64,000 nt of DNA from positions 887,752-951,751 of the forward strand of contig NZ_JH594606.1 of the NCBI RefSeq assembly GCF_000243235.1, written 5' to 3'. This document shows positions 39,283 through 48,217 of this stretch, piece after piece; positions within the stretch are counted from its first letter, which is position 1, and each line of letters starts with the position of its first letter. Source of the stretch: Gillisia limnaea DSM 15749 (GTDB lineage Bacteria; Bacteroidota; Bacteroidia; Flavobacteriales; Flavobacteriaceae). Position numbers and translations under genes: made by a program. Under the pieces are notes generated by a model. That model was not told the origin of the DNA. It worked only from the letters and a program-made list of their open reading frames with translations, and did no database searches.

Positions 39283-40542
39283 ATGGCCTATTTATTTACT
39301 TCGGAAAGTGTTTCTGAAGGACACCCCGATAAAGTTGCAGACCAGATTAGCGACGCCCTTTTAGATAATTTCCTGGCTTTTGATGAAAATTCAAAAGTAG
39401 CTTGCGAAACCCTTGTTACTACCGGGCAGGTAGTTTTAGCCGGGGAAGTTAAAAGCAACACCTACCTTGATGTGCAGCACATTGCACGCGAAGTGATTAA
39501 TGACATTGGTTACACCAAGGGAGCCTATAAATTTAGTGGAGATTCCTGCGGAGTGATTTCCCTTATTCACGAACAATCCCAAGACATCAACCAGGGGGTA
39601 GATCGTGCCAACAAAGAAGAACAAGGCGCGGGAGACCAGGGAATGATGTTTGGATATGCCACAAAAGAAACCGAAAATTACATGCCATTGGCCCTGGATA
39701 TTTCCCATAAGATCCTGATAGAACTGGCGAAACTGAGAAGGGAAGAAAAGGATATCCTTTATCTTCGACCGGATTCAAAAAGCCAGGTGACCATAGAATA
39801 CAGCGATGAGAATGTACCTCAGCGAATTGAGGCCATCGTGGTTTCTACACAGCACGATGAATTTGATGAGGATGATGATCATATGTTGACTAAGATCAAG
39901 AAAGATATTATCGAAATCCTTATTCCGCGTGTGAAGGCACAACTTCCGGAATATGTACAAAAATTATTTAACGATAAGATCACGTACCACATCAATCCTA
40001 CGGGAAAGTTTGTAATTGGCGGTCCTCACGGGGATGCCGGACTTACAGGAAGGAAGATCATCGTGGATACCTACGGCGGAAAAGGCGCTCACGGAGGAGG
40101 AGCATTTTCCGGGAAAGATCCAAGTAAAGTAGACCGATCTGCAGCCTATGCAGCGCGGCATATCGCTAAAAACCTTGTTGCCGCAGGTCTCTCCGATGAG
40201 ATCCTGGTACAGGTTTCTTATGCGATAGGAGTTGTAGAACCAACCTCCATTTATGTTGATACCTATGGAAAATCCAATGTGAAAATGTCCAACGGAGACA
40301 TCTCCAAAAAAGTTGCCGAACTATTTGATATGCGTCCGGCAGCTATAGAAAACCGTCTTAAACTGCGAAATCCTATTTACCGCGAGACCGCTGCTTACGG
40401 ACATATGGGAAAGGAACCACGAACCATAACCAAGATTTTTGAAAGTCCCTATAACGGAAAAATCACCCGGGAGGTAGAATTGTTTACCTGGGAGAAACTG
40501 GACTATGTAGATAAGGTAAAAGAAGCTTTTGGATTGGCCTAA
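39283..40542 (+). CDS. metK: S-adenosylmethionine synthetase
   Basis: The 419-residue enzyme makes SAM from methionine and ATP. It shows the three-domain MetK pattern: FTSESVSEGHPDKVADQISDALLD with the catalytic His, GAGDQGMMFGYATKET, and the phosphate loop GGAFSGKDPSKVDRSAAYAARH. It stands opposite the methionine cluster, with which it is metabolically continuous, and SAM is also the donor for CobA in the siroheme branch. It ends before a strong bidirectional hairpin terminator. Confidence 0.97.
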   Translation: MAYLFTSESVSEGHPDKVADQISDALLDNFLAFDENSKVACETLVTTGQVVLAGEVKSNTYLDVQHIAREVINDIGYTKGAYKFSGDSCGVISLIHEQSQDINQGVDRANKEEQGAGDQGMMFGYATKETENYMPLALDISHKILIELAKLRREEKDILYLRPDSKSQVTIEYSDENVPQRIEAIVVSTQHDEFDEDDDHMLTKIKKDIIEILIPRVKAQLPEYVQKLFNDKITYHINPTGKFVIGGPHGDAGLTGRKIIVDTYGGKGAHGGGAFSGKDPSKVDRSAAYAARHIAKNLVAAGLSDEILVQVSYAIGVVEPTSIYVDTYGKSNVKMSNGDISKKVAELFDMRPAAIENRLKLRNPIYRETAAYGHMGKEPRTITKIFESPYNGKITREVELFTWEKLDYVDKVKEAFGLA

Positions 40543-40571
40543 AACCTAACCCCAAAAAGTCTAAAATAAAC

Positions 40572-40603
40572 AAACCTCACAGCATTTAAAAACTGTGAGG
40601 TTT
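40572..40603. terminator. Bidirectional terminator between metK and the SRPBCC gene
   Basis: AAACCTCACAG and CTGTGAGGTTT form an 11-bp perfect stem with a ten-base loop; A- and T-rich flanks on both sides allow it to serve both converging genes. Confidence 0.8.
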
Positions 40604-40628
40604 ATTGTTTTTAAGTATAGACCGGATA

Positions 40629-41357
40629 CTACATCCTGCTTGCCGGAGAACCTTTACGCCTGGAAATGCCTCCCATTTCCATTACCTTTTTAAATTCCTT
40701 AAGGTCGCTCTCAACGATTTTTTTAAAGGCCGGATTTAGTAATTTTGCCGCCAATCCCCCTGCTTTACCCGCCGGTGGTCTGTAAGAAATAGTCGTTTCT
40801 ACAATAGTGCTTTTCCTGTTGCCTGAATCCTGAAATCTCACTTCCCCAGAATTCTCTATTTCAGAATCCGGCAGGGATCTCCAGACGATCAATTGGTTTT
40901 CCTGCTCCCATATAATTTCGGCTTCCCATTCAATATGTCCCAATCCTCCAGGAACCGCAGCAACCCAATGAGATCTTTTATCATTTACTTGATTAATCTC
41001 CTCAATATGACTCATGAAGTTAGGCAGGTTTTCAAGATTTCGCCAATATGCATACAGTTCCTCTTTTGGCCTTTTAATCACTAAATTACTCTTAATCTCT
41101 ACAATAGCTTTCTTGTTAATTCCCGTTCTCCCTGAACCGGTTAGCGCTTTTGCTCCTTTATAAAGCAATACGCCCCCTGCAACAACTCCTAAAGCGGTAA
41201 GAAACTGGTTTTTGTTCACACCAATATCATTTAGCGAATTTCCCGTTTCATTCCCTCTATTTCCAGATCTACCTTTATCCCCAGTAATCCCTTCATTTTG
41301 CTGTCTCGTTGTTCTTCCGGATCCTGTAGACCCTCCCTTTTCATTTTGTGCTTCCAT
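40629..41357 (-). CDS. SRPBCC-family protein with Gly-rich head and membrane helix
   Basis: The protein has 242 residues. Residues 1-45 are low-complexity (GSGRTTRQQNEG, NRGNETGNS); about 52-68 is a hydrophobic helix (FLTALGVVAGGVLLYKG); and residues 85-225 form an SRPBCC/polyketide-cyclase fold (KSNLVIKRPKEELYAYWRNL, FMSHIEEIN, VAAVPGGLGHIEWEAEI, IENSGEVRFQD). Such proteins bind lipids or hydrophobic ligands, and stress-related versions are often annotated as cyclase/dehydrase. The ligand is unknown. It may be tethered to the inner membrane, with the head facing one side. Confidence 0.8.
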   Translation of the reverse strand: MEAQNEKGGSTGSGRTTRQQNEGITGDKGRSGNRGNETGNSLNDIGVNKNQFLTALGVVAGGVLLYKGAKALTGSGRTGINKKAIVEIKSNLVIKRPKEELYAYWRNLENLPNFMSHIEEINQVNDKRSHWVAAVPGGLGHIEWEAEIIWEQENQLIVWRSLPDSEIENSGEVRFQDSGNRKSTIVETTISYRPPAGKAGGLAAKLLNPAFKKIVESDLKEFKKVMEMGGISRRKGSPASRM

Positions 41358-41753
41358 CGTTCTTGTTTTTAGTTTATCCGTTTAAATATTTTAAATACCG
41401 GGAGTACCCCGTAGTTAACTCCAATCTAGTGCCCGTCATAAAACCGGAATATTCAGTTTCTTTATGCGGTTTCCTTAGTATACCTCTACAATGCGAAAAC
41501 GCGATTAGTCTAAAGTTAAAACTCTAATAATAAATGAATTACAAATATTTTATAAATTTTTATTAATGTTTCAGGTGTTTTTACAAAAAAATTGAAAAGA
41601 AATATACATCAGAATATCAGCTATTCAATTTTATAGAAGAAGCCAATTGAGTACCTAACCTCAACATTGGTTCGGATAAAAATTTCTTCGGAAAGCTTTA
41701 ACAAAAGTACCCGCTTTAAATACTTATTTTTAAGGAAATCTAAATAATCCTCA
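41358..41753. other. Divergent intergenic region
   Basis: About 395 bases lie between the SRPBCC gene (-) and the acyl-CoA dehydrogenase (+). A short palindrome ACCGGGAGTACCCCGT is present near 41397-41412, and the rest is AT-rich. No gene and no convincing TAnnTTTG promoter were found. Confidence 0.4.
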
Positions 41754-43118
41754 ATGTCTATATTCGGAAAAGTAAAAAATACGATCAATTTATTAAAGTC
41801 GGTTGATTTGGATCAACTTGCAAATATCAGCAAGCATATCGACTTGCCGGAGGCTATGAATGCGCTTGGAGCATTAGATGAGCGGCAGCTAAAAGGTTTG
41901 ATGAAAATGCTGAAAACCAAAAAGAAAAAAGGACAAAGTGACCTTCCTCCTATCGATGGAGATTTTTATAACCTGGATCTTAAACTTACTCCAGAGCAAC
42001 GGGAAATTCAGCTGAAAGTGAGGAACTTTATGGAAGATGAGGTTAAACCTTTGGTAAATGACCATTGGAACAGGGCGAAATTCCCCTTTGAGATCATAGA
42101 GAAATTTGCAAAGCTCAATGTTGCCGGAGTGCCTTATGAAGGCTACGGCTGCCCAAATCATTCCTTCCTTATGGAAGGTATTATCGCACAGGAAATCGCA
42201 CGGGTAGATGTATCAATTTCTACCTTTTTTGGAGTGCACAGCGGGCTTGCGATGGGATCTATTTATTTATGCGGAAGCGAAGCCCAAAAACAGGAATGGC
42301 TTCCAGCTATGCAGAAATTAGAAAAAATTGGTGCTTTTGGACTTACCGAGCCTAATGTAGGTTCCGGAGTGGCAGGAGGAATGGAAACCACCTGTAGTTT
42401 TGATGGAGAGAACTGGGTGTTGAACGGACAAAAAAAATGGATTGGAAATGCCACTTTTGCCGATGTTATCATTATATGGGCAAGAGATGAAGATACCAAT
42501 AGGGTAAAAGGATTTATTGTTCGAAAAGAAAATCCAGGGTTTAAAGCCGAAAAAATGGAAGATAAGATGGCACTTCGTATCGTTCAAAACGCCCTTATTA
42601 CCTTAACCAATTGTAAAATACCTGAGAACGATCGGTTAAAACATGCCAATTCCTTTAAAGACACGGCAAAAGTCCTAAGAATGACAAGGGCCGGAGTGGC
42701 CTGGCAGGCTGTTGGCTGTGCCCGGGGAGCCTACGAGAGTGCTTTAAAATACACTAAAAAACGGGAACAATTTGGGCGACCAATCGCTTCTTTTCAGCTT
42801 ATCCAGGACCACCTGGTGGAAATGCTTTCCAATCTTACTGCGATGCAAACCTTGGTTTTCCGGTTATCTGAAATGCAGGATCAGGGAATTCTCACAGATG
42901 AGCATGCCTCACTAGCCAAAGTATTTTGCAGTATGCGAACCAGAGATGTGGTAAGCCGCGCCCGGGAAGTGTTGGGAGGAAATGGAATCCTGCTGGAATA
43001 CGATGTAGCCAGATTTGTGGCAGATGCCGAAGCAATTTATAGTTACGAAGGAACAAAAGAAATAAATACACTCATTGTTGGACGGGCAATAACCGGATAC
43101 AGTGCTTTTGTGAATTAA
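41754..43118 (+). CDS. Acyl-CoA dehydrogenase, glutaryl-CoA dehydrogenase-like
   Basis: The 454-residue flavoenzyme has the acyl-CoA dehydrogenase core from about residue 75 (LTPEQREIQLKVRNFMEDEV), FAD-binding FGLTEPNVGSGV and WIGNATFADVIIIWARD, the helical domain REQFGRPIASFQLIQDHLVEM and the catalytic Glu in SYEGTKEINTLIVGRAITG (near residue 434). This C-terminal motif is characteristic of glutaryl-CoA dehydrogenases and close relatives. An extra ~70-residue N-terminal helical segment (LLKSVDLDQLANISKHIDLPEAM) is not part of the family core; its function is unclear. The genes at 43142 and 44070 follow closely on the same strand. Confidence 0.88.
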   Translation: MSIFGKVKNTINLLKSVDLDQLANISKHIDLPEAMNALGALDERQLKGLMKMLKTKKKKGQSDLPPIDGDFYNLDLKLTPEQREIQLKVRNFMEDEVKPLVNDHWNRAKFPFEIIEKFAKLNVAGVPYEGYGCPNHSFLMEGIIAQEIARVDVSISTFFGVHSGLAMGSIYLCGSEAQKQEWLPAMQKLEKIGAFGLTEPNVGSGVAGGMETTCSFDGENWVLNGQKKWIGNATFADVIIIWARDEDTNRVKGFIVRKENPGFKAEKMEDKMALRIVQNALITLTNCKIPENDRLKHANSFKDTAKVLRMTRAGVAWQAVGCARGAYESALKYTKKREQFGRPIASFQLIQDHLVEMLSNLTAMQTLVFRLSEMQDQGILTDEHASLAKVFCSMRTRDVVSRAREVLGGNGILLEYDVARFVADAEAIYSYEGTKEINTLIVGRAITGYSAFVN

Positions 43119-43141
43119 TACGAATCATACAAAAAAATAAA

Positions 43142-44059
43142 ATGTCAGTAATAGTTATCAGCCCGGGAAGAGACCCGGAAGCCTGGGTTCAGGAATTAAA
43201 AAATCAACATCCCGGCATGAAAATAATCGCATATCCGGAAGAACATGCTAAGGAAGAAGTTGAATATGCCGTTACCTGGAAACACCCGCGGGGTATTTTT
43301 AAAAATTATCCCAACTTAAAAGTAATCGCCTCCATGGGCGCCGGTGTAGATCATATTACCAGCGACCCTGAAATTCCGGAAAATGTCACGATTACCCGTA
43401 TAATAGACGATCAGCTTACGATAGATATGAGTGCTTTTGTACTGGCTTTGGTGATGAATCATTTAAGGGACCTTTCATTTCATCATAACCATACATCCTG
43501 GGAACAAACAGATTATTTAAGAATTGAAGATCAGCATATAGGAGTAATGGGTGTTGGAGTTTTGGGAAGTGCGGTTGTTAAAACACTTACCAATGTAGGG
43601 TTTGAGGTTTCCGGATGGGCAACACAACCAAAACCCGATGCAGCAATAACAATTTATGGGGAAGACCAGCTGGATGAATTTTTAAGCCAAACGAATATCT
43701 TGGTTTGTCTTCTTCCTTTGACCCAACAAACCGAGAATATCCTCAACAAGGAATTGTTTCAAAAATTGCCAAAGGGAGCATATATTATCAACGTTGCCCG
43801 CGGACAACACCTGGTGGAACACGATTTGCTTGAAATGGTTGATACCGGACATCTTTCCGGCGCGAGCCTGGATGTTTTCCGAAAAGAACCTCTACCAGAG
43901 GAACATCCGTTTTGGAAGAATCCGAAGATCAGGATCTCACCGCATATCGCCAGTGTTACCGACCCCAGGAAAGTGGTTCCTCAGCTGGTTCAAAATTACA
44001 TCCGGATGACAGAGGGAAAACCGCTGAAAAATATAGTGAAGCGTCAAAAAGGTTATTAA
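43142..44059 (+). CDS. D-2-hydroxyacid dehydrogenase (glyoxylate/hydroxypyruvate reductase A-like)
   Basis: The 305-residue NAD(P)-dependent enzyme has a nucleotide-binding motif HIGVMGVGVLGSAVVKTL. The catalytic Arg is in NVARGQHL, the Glu in FRKEPLPEEHPFW and the His in RISPHIASVTDP. The overall layout and the phrase GASLDVFRKEPLP match GhrA, which reduces glyoxylate and hydroxypyruvate. It starts 23 bases after the acyl-CoA dehydrogenase gene, and the stress-protein gene begins 10 bases after its stop; the three may be one transcript. Confidence 0.9.
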   Translation: MSVIVISPGRDPEAWVQELKNQHPGMKIIAYPEEHAKEEVEYAVTWKHPRGIFKNYPNLKVIASMGAGVDHITSDPEIPENVTITRIIDDQLTIDMSAFVLALVMNHLRDLSFHHNHTSWEQTDYLRIEDQHIGVMGVGVLGSAVVKTLTNVGFEVSGWATQPKPDAAITIYGEDQLDEFLSQTNILVCLLPLTQQTENILNKELFQKLPKGAYIINVARGQHLVEHDLLEMVDTGHLSGASLDVFRKEPLPEEHPFWKNPKIRISPHIASVTDPRKVVPQLVQNYIRMTEGKPLKNIVKRQKGY

Positions 44060-44069
44060 AATGTGAATT

Positions 44070-44525
44070 ATGAAAGAAATAAGGAATATCCTGGTTGCGG
44101 TAGATTTTAATGATGCCCTTGGTGAATTAATGGGGTTTGCTGAAAGTATTGCGTCAAAATTTGGAGCCAAGATCTGGGTTGTCCATGTAGCTGCCCCCGA
44201 TCCTGATTTTGTGGGTTACGAACCAGGACCGCAATATATCAGGGATTTTCGCGCAGATGAATTAAAAGAGGAGCATCGAAGGCTTCAAAAATTATCCGAA
44301 GCCTTTATAGATAACAATATTGAATCGGAGGGATTGTTAATTCAGGGTTCCACGGTGGAAACCGTAATTGCGGAAGCCGAAAAACTAAAGGCAGATTTGC
44401 TAATAGTGGGAACACACAAACACAGTTTTTTCCACAATTTGCTGCAGGAGAGCGTTTCGCTGGAACTATTAAAAAAGGGAAATATTCCGCTTTTGGCAAT
44501 TCCTATTTATGAGAAGGAGGAATGA
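44070..44525 (+). CDS. Universal stress protein (UspA family)
   Basis: The 151-residue single-domain protein has NILVAVDFNDAL at the N terminus and the ATP-binding signature VGTHKHSFFHNLLQESVS (G-x2-H-x9-S/T in place of the usual G-x2-G-x9-G), which may reduce ATP binding. The last strand NIPLLAIPIY is typical. Such proteins bind nucleotides and protect cells in stress. It lies 10 bases after the hydroxyacid dehydrogenase gene. Confidence 0.87.
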   Translation: MKEIRNILVAVDFNDALGELMGFAESIASKFGAKIWVVHVAAPDPDFVGYEPGPQYIRDFRADELKEEHRRLQKLSEAFIDNNIESEGLLIQGSTVETVIAEAEKLKADLLIVGTHKHSFFHNLLQESVSLELLKKGNIPLLAIPIYEKEE

Positions 44526-44684
44526 CAGATTAATGGTTAATAGATTGTGATTAGGGAATAAGCCTATAGAGGATTTCTTTGAAGACACAAGAAAACCTCG
44601 TGGAGGAGGCTTGAACCCGGCGCAGCAATCCAAAAAAAACTTTCCGCAGGGAAGCCTTTCTATAGAAAATATATTTTATCTAAT

Positions 44685-45527
44685 TCAATCCAATACCTTA
44701 TCCACTTGAGGTTTCTCAGGAATCATCTGCGTTAAGGCGATCACCAAATTATTTATAAATTGATTTCTTTTCCGCTCCGACAGTAATTCTAGGGAAAGAA
44801 AAGGGTTAAGATCTTCCAGCTCTACCAGGAGCAGGGATCCGTCTTGCAAACGGCAGGCATCTACGCGTGTGATTCCGCGGTCTATATTGTTCCAGATTTG
44901 GAATTTGCGCGCAAATTCCAAATCTGCAGGGGTTGCAGTATATTCGGTGAGTTCCCACCGCTTCTGTTTGTTTGGAGCATACATCGCATATTGGAATTCA
45001 TTGTTGAGATAATAGAATGAAACTTCGTATTCAAAATTTATCCAGGGCTGGATCAATTTCCCTTCAGGTTTAACTTCAAATAGCTCTTCCCGGGTAAGCA
45101 GTTCCATTCCAATGGAATCGGCACCATTTTTTAATTTCACAATGTATTTTTCCGGATTTCCAAGGGCCTCAATATTTGCCATATTTTCTACTGTAGGTAT
45201 CACGGGATATTTCAGCGCCTGCAAGTCGAGAAGATATTGTTTCCCCTTTTGGTCTGCCTTGCCGTCAAAGGAATTGAAGGTAAGGACGTTCTTTTCTTTA
45301 ACCGCGTGTAAAAAATCTTTGAAATATTCTTCATATCCCAGGATGGAGCCGGTGTTTCTATACACAAGAATATCTGCACGGTCCAAAAATGCGATCACCT
45401 GTTGGGGATGCGCAATTAATATATTGAAATGCTGTTTTAATCTGGATGTTATAAAAAGATCTTCTTCATAGTAGTTACGGCCTTTTGCATTGTAATAAAG
45501 ATCGGTGATATAAAGGATGGTTGTCAT
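44685..45527 (-). CDS. ATP-grasp-like protein of unknown substrate
   Basis: The 280-residue protein resembles the ATP-grasp fold of glutathione-synthetase-like ligases. An N-terminal pre-ATP-grasp domain is followed by KYIVKLKNGADSIGMELL (lysine plus loop), LIQPWINFEYEVSFYYLNNE and a metal/ATP site in RVDACRLQDGSLLLVELEDLNPFLSL. ATP-grasp enzymes join a carboxylate to an amine or thiol. There is no partner gene nearby, so the substrate is open. The gene is monocistronic. Confidence 0.65.
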   Translation of the reverse strand: MTTILYITDLYYNAKGRNYYEEDLFITSRLKQHFNILIAHPQQVIAFLDRADILVYRNTGSILGYEEYFKDFLHAVKEKNVLTFNSFDGKADQKGKQYLLDLQALKYPVIPTVENMANIEALGNPEKYIVKLKNGADSIGMELLTREELFEVKPEGKLIQPWINFEYEVSFYYLNNEFQYAMYAPNKQKRWELTEYTATPADLEFARKFQIWNNIDRGITRVDACRLQDGSLLLVELEDLNPFLSLELLSERKRNQFINNLVIALTQMIPEKPQVDKVLD

Positions 45528-45639
45528 AGAGATCTTCCGGAATTAAAATTCAGCAAATTTAATATTTAAATTTATATGGCAAAGCTTAAATCTGCTGGTG
45601 AAATTTATCGATAACAATTTTGAATTAGCGTGAATTTGT

Positions 45640-45690
45640 GATAGATACGCCCAAATTGGGTGTATCTATTACAAATTAGGCGTATCTATC
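45640..45690. repeat. REP-like palindromes downstream of the broken transposase
   Basis: GATAGATACGCCCAA and TTGGGTGTATCTATT are imperfect arms of a hairpin at 45640-45670, and AGGCGTATCTATC repeats one arm just after it. The core ACGCCCAAATTGGGTGT mirrors the ACGTCCAAATTGGACGT palindrome inside the neighbouring gene. Confidence 0.65.
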
Positions 45691-46263
45691 TACCATTTTT
45701 TCGGATTATTGATGACATAATTTGAAATCGTATGAAATGCCCTGTCATCCCTGATAATAACATCGTAAAATCGGGTTTGCCAACCGAATTCGGGATTGAT
45801 TTTTCGGGCATTGATGGTACAAACCCGTTTGTATTGGTTGATAATAACGCCCAGGGTTCCGGGTTTCCATTGTTCGTTTTTTCCTCCGGTTTTGTTTGTT
45901 TTGGGTGGCGTGACGTTCGTGATTTAGGGAATAATGGTAGGGACGTCCAATTTGGACGTCCCTACCATTATTCCCCCGTCCGTCATCCAATTTATCAATA
46001 ATAATGATTCCGTGCATATGATTGGGCATCACGATAAATTCCCCCAATTTCACGAATGGAAAATGATTCGGGATTTCGATCCAAAAATTATGGGCGATTT
46101 CCCCGATTTCGGATAAATGCATTTTTCCATCGGAAATATTCCCGAAAAAACATTCTCTGCTTTGGGTGCAAATACTTACAAAATATGCTCCATTCCATCC
46201 ATAATCCCAGGTTTTCAAACGTGCAGATGCACTACGGTATTTGTTTTGAAATTTTTCGGCCAT
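45690..46263 (-). pseudogene. REP-associated tyrosine transposase (RAYT/Y1), frameshifted
   Basis: Translating from 46263 gives YRSASARLKTWDYGWNGAYF and VSICTQSRECFFG, then EFIVMPNHMHGIIII, the HUH motif of TnpA-REP enzymes. Near 45880 the frame shifts; the rest continues in another frame as TLGVIINQYKRVCTINARKI, FGWQTRFYDVIIRDDRAF and SNYVINNPKKW, the normal end of the family. A run of A/T bases at the break suggests a one-base slip. These enzymes act on single-stranded REP hairpins. A 24-bp palindrome sits inside the coding region where relatives have a linker. Confidence 0.85.
45927..45975. repeat. Perfect 24-bp-arm palindrome inside the transposase gene
   Basis: GGGAATAATGGTAGGGACGT-CCAA, one central T, then the exact reverse complement to 45975. 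The central ACGTCCAAATTGGACGT resembles the REP hairpin downstream of the gene. Such palindromes are the substrate type of these transposases. Confidence 0.85.
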
Positions 46264-46543
46264 TCGTTATTTTATTTCTCTTAAATAGTATCAATTTTTT
46301 CATCTGCCTTTCTATGATACGCAAAGTTCAAAACAAAATAACCAAGATCTGCTTTTCAGAAATGAAGTGAAATCTTATTAAAAATATTTTGATTTAATTA
46401 CGTACCTTATTCTAATTACTTAGAAGCAGATAATAAAAAAGAACATGAAACATCCATTAAAAAAATTTTCTCACACAGGGGTATGTTTATATGGATGTTA
46501 TTCCAGACCTATCGGGAGTCCGCACAAACAATAAAACAAACAG

Positions 46544-46960
46544 ATGAAACATTCAATCGTGATGTCGATTATTTTTCTCAGCGGAATTTTAATCCTTAGT
46601 GCTCAAAATAGCACAGAAGTTGAAATCATTAATTTCGACTCCAACAAAGGCGCTGCTTTTATTGGCCTTTATAACACAGAAGATTCATTTTTGGAAAATG
46701 AATACAAGGGTAAAGAAGTGGAGATTAAGGATAAAAAAGCAATCTTTACTTTTAAGGATATTCCAGACGGCATCTATGCAGTTTCTGTATTTCACGATGA
46801 AGATGATAATGGAGAACTCACCACTAACTTTTTAGGAATACCAAAAGAGAGCTATGGAGCTTCCAATAATGCAAAAGGGACATTTGGCCCTCCAAAGTGG
46901 GAAAACGCAAAATTTGAAGTCAGGAACGGGGAGATTGTGAAGCTGAAGATCCGTTTGTAA
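46544..46960 (+). CDS. DUF2141-family exported protein
   Basis: The 138-residue protein has a signal peptide (IVMSIIFLSGILILSAQ) and a single beta-rich DUF2141 domain: VEIINFDSNKGAAFIGLYN, IFTFKDIPDGIYAVSVFHDEDDNGEL and a KGTFGPPKWENAKFEV end. The acidic HDEDDNGEL motif may bind calcium. The family is common and uncharacterised in Bacteroidota. An imperfectly placed AACATCCAT/ATGGATGTT inverted repeat lies about 50 bases upstream. Confidence 0.88.
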   Translation: MKHSIVMSIIFLSGILILSAQNSTEVEIINFDSNKGAAFIGLYNTEDSFLENEYKGKEVEIKDKKAIFTFKDIPDGIYAVSVFHDEDDNGELTTNFLGIPKESYGASNNAKGTFGPPKWENAKFEVRNGEIVKLKIRL

Positions 46961-47079
46961 AAAGATCTGGGGAGCTTCCTAAGAATAACAGGCTAAGAAT
47001 AAGCAGTTATTGGCAAGCGCAGCATTCGTTTTAAGTAAAAAATTTCAAACCTGATGAAATCGAGCTGACGACAGTTAAT

Positions 47080-47385
47080 TTAGATTATGCCACGTTGCTT
47101 TTCATATGGCTTGATGTTGTTAAATTCTTTTTCTTTCAATGCATTCTCCTCCTCTATATCATAATCATCTTGTAATCCTAGCCAGAATTTCGCAGTTGTT
47201 CCAAAATATTTTGAAAGGCGTAATGCAGTGTCAGCAGTAATTCTTCTTTTTTTCTTGATGATTTCACTAATTCGTGTTTGGGGAATAAACGTTTCTTTAG
47301 ATAAACGATACGCGCTAATTTCCATTGGATCTAAAAATTCTTCTTTCAAAATTTCTCCGGGATGTATATTATTTAATTTTTTCAT
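47080..47385 (-). CDS. higA: HigA-type antitoxin (XRE helix-turn-helix)
   Basis: I start at MKKLNNIHPGEILKEEFL (101 residues), the normal beginning of HigA proteins; an upstream frame adds 16 residues. The HTH reads MEISAYRLSKETFIPQTRISEIIKKKRRITADTALRL, followed by FGTTAKFWLGLQDDYDIEE, which is diagnostic of HigA. It binds HigB toxin and represses the operon. The gene follows the toxin gene, the usual higBA order. AT-rich DNA and neighbouring junction-like motifs suggest acquisition. Confidence 0.9.
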   Translation of the reverse strand: MKKLNNIHPGEILKEEFLDPMEISAYRLSKETFIPQTRISEIIKKKRRITADTALRLSKYFGTTAKFWLGLQDDYDIEEENALKEKEFNNIKPYEKQRGII

Positions 47386-47497
47386 TTGTAGATATTTATT
47401 GTTTTTTAATGGGCTATCGGGAGTAATTCGCATATCTTCATCGGTGCTTGTATAGTATTTGCGTTATGCTCATTTCATTTCTATTTTTCATTTTTAA

Positions 47498-47779
47498 TTA
47501 ATGGTAGTCAACAATTTGAACTTCAAAAGCATTGTCTTTTTCCCATTTAAAAATTATTCTCCATTGTTTATTAACTCTAATGCTATGAAAACTCTCTAAA
47601 TTACCGCTCAACTTTTCTAAATGATTCGCTGGAGGAATTCTTAAGTCATTAATATTTTGAGCATTGCTTATCATTCTTAGCTTTCTCCGGGCTACATTTT
47701 GAATATTAACAGGAAATTTCCTTGATTGAGTTCCGCCCCAAATTTTTTCAACTTCTTTGTCTGCAAAAGATTTTATCAC
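47498..47779 (-). CDS. higB: HigB-type ribosome-dependent mRNase toxin
   Basis: The 93-residue RelE-superfamily toxin shows IKSFADKEVEKIWGG at the N terminus, RKLRMISNAQNINDLRIPPANHLEKL, and the catalytic strand block FHSIRVNKQWRIIFKWE. It cleaves mRNA on the ribosome unless bound by HigA, encoded 112 bases downstream. TATCTTTG (47815 to 47808, - strand) fits the Bacteroidota -7 element 29 bases ahead of the ATG; no -33 TTTG at the right distance was seen. Confidence 0.9.
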   Translation of the reverse strand: MIKSFADKEVEKIWGGTQSRKFPVNIQNVARRKLRMISNAQNINDLRIPPANHLEKLSGNLESFHSIRVNKQWRIIFKWEKDNAFEVQIVDYH

Positions 47780-48217
47780 AAATACTTCTGTTACTCGTTA
47801 CTAACGTCAAAGATAAGTAAAATTTTCAAATACACTTTTTCGATTATATCTTTTAAGTGCAGCGCTCACGTTAGGCCTTACCGGCCAGGAAAATGCTTAG
47901 ATTTTGTACACAGCACTTGTAGTAAAACAAATTTTGTATTTAAAACTTGAACAAGGCTTATTCTTATAAGTTCTTTTTTCATTGCAAAAGTGGGTTTCAA
48001 TCCCTGTCCGGATAGCTACCGGTACGCCTCAAATGAAGAAATAATATTCCAGCTCTTCATCCTAATGAATATACCCTTTGTTCTTCAATTATAAAGAGGA
48101 TAACCACAATATGAGCAATTTCCTCATTTTAAATATCCAACATCCAATAGGAATCTTCCCTCCCAAAAATCTTCGAAACATTCCCTACCTTTAGCCTTCT
48201 TAAAAAAAACTTATTAT
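47780..48217. other. Spacer upstream of higB and the amidohydrolase gene
   Basis: On the - strand, 47886-47869 reads GGCCGGTAAGGCCTAACG, the junction motif also found at 1572-1587. GTCCGGATAGCTACCGG near 48006-48022 is a short inverted repeat. TACCTTTAG near 48186 is close to a -7 element for the amidohydrolase. No gene is present. Confidence 0.45.

Noticed and set aside
40893-41084. 63-codon + strand frame in the SRPBCC gene
   Set aside because: It is antisense to a gene with clear SRPBCC motifs.
46448-46500. AACATCCAT/ATGGATGTT inverted repeat before the DUF2141 gene as a riboswitch or terminator
   Set aside because: The 9-bp arms are separated by about 35 bases without T tract or any known motif; too weak to call.
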